DNA of 64,000 nt from Marinobacter sp. LV10R510-11A. GTDB lineage: Bacteria; Pseudomonadota; Gammaproteobacteria; Pseudomonadales; Oleiphilaceae. Both the position numbers and the translations under genes were made by a program. The DNA lies in contig NZ_LT907980.1 in NCBI RefSeq assembly GCF_900215155.1, positions 2,604,001 to 2,668,000 on the forward strand. Direction: 5' to 3'. Of this stretch, positions 62,939 through 64,000 are shown piece after piece; position 1 is the first letter of the stretch, and each line of letters begins with the position of its first letter. The notes beneath the pieces were generated by a model. The model saw nothing but the letters and a program-made list of their open reading frames with translations. It ran no database searches and was not told where the DNA came from.

Positions 62939-63403
62939 CTACAAGCCTTTTCCTCCGGCAACCGTGGCCGCTTTCAAGATATCAGCAAACTCTTTCGGTG
63001 CGCGTGAGGGGCGTTGGGTTTTCAGATCAACACACGCGTGGGTCGACACAGCTCGCACCAACGTTTTGCCATCCCCCAGACGCACCAACTGAAACTGCCG
63101 TGCAGCACGGAAGCGGCCATCAAAATCCGTAAGCCAGGTTCCCATCACCAGCCGGTCACCGGGATTGGCAGACGCCAAATAGTCGATTTCGGTGCGGGTA
63201 ATCGCCATGGCTTTGCCCGTGGCCTCATGCAGCGCCCAATTCATGCCTAGAGCATCAACATGCGCCCAGCTGATGTCCTCCAGCCAACGTACATAGACCA
63301 CATTGTTGGCATGCCCAAGCTCATCTGTATCGCCTTTAACAACTAGAATCTCAAGGGTGAACGGATCGGGAAGATCCCATTGTATTGGCTTCTGCTCTGT
63401 CAT
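62939..63403 (-). CDS. Acyl-CoA thioesterase (4-hydroxybenzoyl-CoA type)
   Basis: A 154-residue hot-dog-fold enzyme that hydrolyses acyl-CoA thioesters. It has DTDELGHANNVVYVRWLEDISWAHVDALGM, the region that carries the catalytic Asp in this family, and AMAITRTEIDYLASANPGDRLVMGTWL. Its ATG overlaps the SMP-30-like gene's stop, so the two are coupled. Confidence 0.9.
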   Translation of the reverse strand: MTEQKPIQWDLPDPFTLEILVVKGDTDELGHANNVVYVRWLEDISWAHVDALGMNWALHEATGKAMAITRTEIDYLASANPGDRLVMGTWLTDFDGRFRAARQFQLVRLGDGKTLVRAVSTHACVDLKTQRPSRAPKEFADILKAATVAGGKGL

Positions 63404-64000
63404 TACTGCTCTCCAAGGCCCGGAATAGCTTGCAGCGGCATTCGCCCTATGCGGTCGTTGTGAAGTGAACCAAAATACAGGTATCCACCGTGGGGATTAA
63501 CCGACGTGATTTCCTGCAGGTGGGTGCCCTGGGTGTCGTGAAGGCTGGTGATCACCTCGCCGTCAGAATCAAACGCCACCACCAGGCCGTATTCTTGAGG
63601 CGCTGGCTGCAAGCTTTTTGGTAGCTTGGCCACCAGTTCTTTAAGCCAGGGGTTTGGGTGTATTTTATCAATCTTGGCATTGCGAAGCGTAGGGAAAGCC
63701 ACCCAGAACCGGCCTTTTTCATCCACTGCAATATTGTCCGGAAACCCAGGCAGGTTATCCGCAAAAACCTCCGCTTGGCCGGCTTTCGCACCCCTTACCC
63801 AATAGCGCATGATGCGGTATTTCCAGGTTTCGTTAATCAGCACAAAATCGCCGTCTGGCGCCACCGCAACGCCGTTGGCAAAGTGCATGTCGCCAAGCAA
63901 AACCTCGGTCTCCCCCGTTTTCGGGGAGTAACGTAAAAACCGACCGTGGGGCCTCATCTCAAGCAGATCAAGCTGGTAATCCGGTTGATAAAAACGGGAG
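63403..64000 (-). CDS. SMP-30/gluconolactonase-like protein, partial
   Basis: The gene enters from the right edge, so the N-terminus is missing; the frame stays open to the last base. About 198 residues are seen, with beta-propeller motifs (HFANGVAVAPDGDFVLINET, FPDNIAVDEKGRFWVAFPT, SVNPHGGYLYFGSLHNDRIG) as in SMP-30/strictosidine-synthase-like proteins. The substrate is not known. The stop overlaps the thioesterase start. Confidence 0.88.
   Translation of the reverse strand, partial: SRFYQPDYQLDLLEMRPHGRFLRYSPKTGETEVLLGDMHFANGVAVAPDGDFVLINETWKYRIMRYWVRGAKAGQAEVFADNLPGFPDNIAVDEKGRFWVAFPTLRNAKIDKIHPNPWLKELVAKLPKSLQPAPQEYGLVVAFDSDGEVITSLHDTQGTHLQEITSVNPHGGYLYFGSLHNDRIGRMPLQAIPGLGEQ

Overview
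The window reads as a chromosome segment of a marine gammaproteobacterium, most likely Marinobacter or a close relative. The evidence is gene order: rph-crc-pyrE, pilT/pilU followed by yggS-proC-yggT, metX-metW-DUF4426-rdgB-hemW, and glnK-amtB. The Crc homologue, the PilT/PilU pair and the DUF2782-polA pairing are all Pseudomonas/Marinobacter-like. The genus is inferred; no rRNA is present to confirm it.

Bases 1 to about 16500 form a mobile, defence-rich island. From left to right it holds: a 3' remnant of a DUF4411 (PIN-like) gene behind an XRE-ImmA/IrrE metallopeptidase; a type I restriction HsdR with a YgjP-like metallopeptidase but no HsdM or HsdS in view; a reverse transcriptase with a helical C-terminal region resembling anti-phage (DRT/Abi) RTs; a broken gene tail joined to a frameshifted IS21-type istB remnant; a class II (leucine-type) tRNA-like gene carrying a glycine GCC anticodon; a complete three-gene ABC-three-component (ABC-3C) conflict system; a conjugative-element or phage type recombination pair (metal-binding/RDF-like protein and a 5'-shortened YqaJ nuclease); and an uncharacterised two-gene operon (372 + 126 residues). 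A roughly 380-bp gene-tail duplication flanks the istB remnant, the tRNA-like gene and the ABC-3C block.

Bases 16500 to 19300 are a scar zone. A 134-bp copy of the 5' end of an MFS gene and a frameshifted EamA/DMT exporter pseudogene lie upstream of the intact MFS gene.

Bases 19500 to 46000 are core chromosome: yicC, rph, crc, pyrE, a DUF4124 protein, a phasin, a lipoprotein, DUF2782, polA, a FadL-type porin, pilU-pilT, yggS-proC-yggT, a dynamin-like GTPase, metX-metW-DUF4426-rdgB-hemW plus a membrane protein, trmB, yifB, ubiK, and glnK-amtB behind a sigma-54/NtrC-type promoter.

Bases 46000 to 51300 are a type VI secretion cargo cluster with no VgrG, PAAR or structural gene: a DUF4123 adaptor, a lipase-fold effector, and two tandem membrane-anchored beta-propeller-like immunity candidates whose 3' ends are nearly identical.

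Bases 51300 to 64000 return to core functions: an amber-interrupted DUF6231-type gene, divergent speE/speA, an ECF sigma factor with a ChrR-type anti-sigma factor, an SDR enzyme, an acyl-CoA dehydrogenase, tcdA, a CPA-type antiporter with a TrkA-N domain, a quinone-reductase-like oxidoreductase, a thioesterase, and an SMP-30-like gene cut by the right edge.
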